Assembly: GCF_014235185.1 (NCBI RefSeq)
Contig: NZ_CP060131.1
Span: 6,269,501-6,333,500 of the forward strand
DNA length: 64,000 nucleotides
Direction of reading: 5' to 3'
DNA from: Pseudonocardia petroleophila
GTDB lineage: Bacteria; Actinomycetota; Actinomycetes; Mycobacteriales; Pseudonocardiaceae
Made by a program: the position numbers and the translations under genes. Each line of letters opens with the position of its first letter. Within the stretch, counting starts at the first letter, position 1. Shown piece by piece: positions 63,493-64,000 of the stretch. Below the pieces are notes generated by a model that worked only from the letters and a program-made list of their open reading frames with translations, was not told the origin of the DNA and searched no databases.

Positions 63493-64000
63493 GTCGCGGC
63501 GCGCAGCCGGGCGAACTCCCCGGCCATCGCCTCGACCGTCCAGTGCGCGTTCAGCCCGCTCGGGTTGGGCAGCACCCACACCCGCGTGCCACCCCATGCC
63601 TCGTCCTGCCGCCCGATCGCGGCCCCGCGGACGCCGAACGCCGTGCGGTAGGCCGTGACGCCGACGACGGCGAGCCACGCCGGCCGGTGCTCCGCGACCA
63701 GCGCCCGCAGCCGCTTCCCGCCGGCGACGGTCTCCGCGGCGGTCAGCTCGTCGGCGCGGGCGGTGGCCCGGGCCACGAGGTTGGTGACGCCCAGCCCGAG
63801 CGCCGCGAGCTCCCCCTGCTCCGCGGGCGCGAGCTGCCGCGGGGTGAAGCCGGAGCGGTGCAGCACCGGCCAGAACCGGTTGCCGGGGCGGGCGAAGTGG
63901 TGTCCGGTGGCGGCCGAGACCAGCCCGGGGTTGATGCCGGAGAACAGCACGCGCAGCGGCGGGTCGTCCGGCCCCGGGAGGACGTCCCGGATCGTCCGGG
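63489..64000 (-). CDS. mug: G/U mismatch-specific DNA glycosylase (Mug), N-terminus cut by window edge
   Basis: The minus-strand frame is open to the window edge. It reads TIRDVLPGPDDPPLRVLFSGINPGL, so the gene starts outside; the GTG at 63950 is internal. Motif I GINPG carries the catalytic Asn. ARPGNRFWPVLHRSGF and the C-terminal motif LPNPSGLNAHW contact the mispaired base. Mug removes uracil or ethenocytosine opposite guanine. The 4-base convergent overlap with tetR is as seen at several other gene ends here. Confidence 0.92.
   Translation of the reverse strand, partial: RTIRDVLPGPDDPPLRVLFSGINPGLVSAATGHHFARPGNRFWPVLHRSGFTPRQLAPAEQGELAALGLGVTNLVARATARADELTAAETVAGGKRLRALVAEHRPAWLAVVGVTAYRTAFGVRGAAIGRQDEAWGGTRVWVLPNPSGLNAHWTVEAMAGEFARLRAAT

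Noticed and set aside
1..64000. CRISPR arrays, transposases, phage genes, rRNA operons
   Set aside because: I searched both strands by eye for regularly spaced repeats, DDE-type or integrase motifs and rRNA-like text, and found none.

Overview
The window is very GC-rich actinobacterial chromosome with dense, codon-biased genes. The best-supported placement is a mycothiol-producing member of the Pseudonocardiales, probably Pseudonocardia or a close relative. This is an inference from mycothione reductase, SCO-type hypothetical families, and gene orders remembered from Mycobacterium tuberculosis (glnA2/TAP hydrolase/panB; map/PBP lipoprotein/GNAT/ispG/rip1/dxr/DUF2631). There is no rRNA, CRISPR array, transposase or phage block. 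One tRNA gene (Asn) is present. No gene-free stretch exceeds 300 bases.

Layout. 1-3360: end of a TetR gene, a DksA-type zinc-finger protein, a secreted SGNH hydrolase, an MDR oxidoreductase and a 40-residue basic protein. 3480-12480: spermidine acetyltransferase, then a P450-ferredoxin-TetR-CapA operon behind a palindromic operator, an esterase, a thiolase, a TetR gene, a DUF5996 protein, an LLM flavin enzyme and a DUF1905 protein. 12568-17110: tRNA-Asn, a COG3910 ATPase, a DeoR-galT-galK operon and a DinB-like protein. 17103-20586: a translationally coupled operon of a receiver domain fused to a thioredoxin-reductase-like flavoprotein, a cyclic-nucleotide-binding-domain histidine kinase and an OsmC protein. 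20676-28760: methyltransferase, dnaG, GNAT, glnA2, a secreted TAP-like hydrolase and panB. 28815-36400: LapA-like, SCO6745-like, ElaA, a hydrolase, a MocR regulator, mycothione reductase, a desaturase, and an AbiEi/DUF559 protein framed by two related palindromes. 36522-44705: PlsC, a hydrolase, then a coupled fatty-acid-modification cluster (FAD oxidoreductase, DUF1365, two cyclopropane-synthase-family methyltransferases, DUF1295), a peroxiredoxin and an SRPBCC protein. 44702-51291: PNPOx-like protein, hydrolase, map, DUF3054, PBP lipoprotein, and a sugar 3,5-epimerase coupled to a SAF-domain oxidoreductase. 51346-54645: membrane acyltransferase and MarR, a deletion remnant of an FAD monooxygenase, and a DHA2 efflux pump with a MerR/SoxR-like promoter. 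54671-64000: GNAT, ispG, HAD, rip1, dxr, DUF2631, a stand-alone LigD polymerase domain, SMR efflux with TetR, an SDR/TetR divergent pair and the end of mug.

Themes. Many genes begin 6-7 bases after a TANNNT-like -10 element, so leaderless transcripts appear to be the default here. Operons are tightly packed with ATGA/GTGA overlaps. The most unusual systems are the receiver/flavoprotein/kinase/OsmC operon, in which the redox CxxC of the reductase is missing, and the lipid cluster with two dissimilar methyltransferases. A divergent gene pair sharing one overlapping -10 element at 12162-12179 is also notable.
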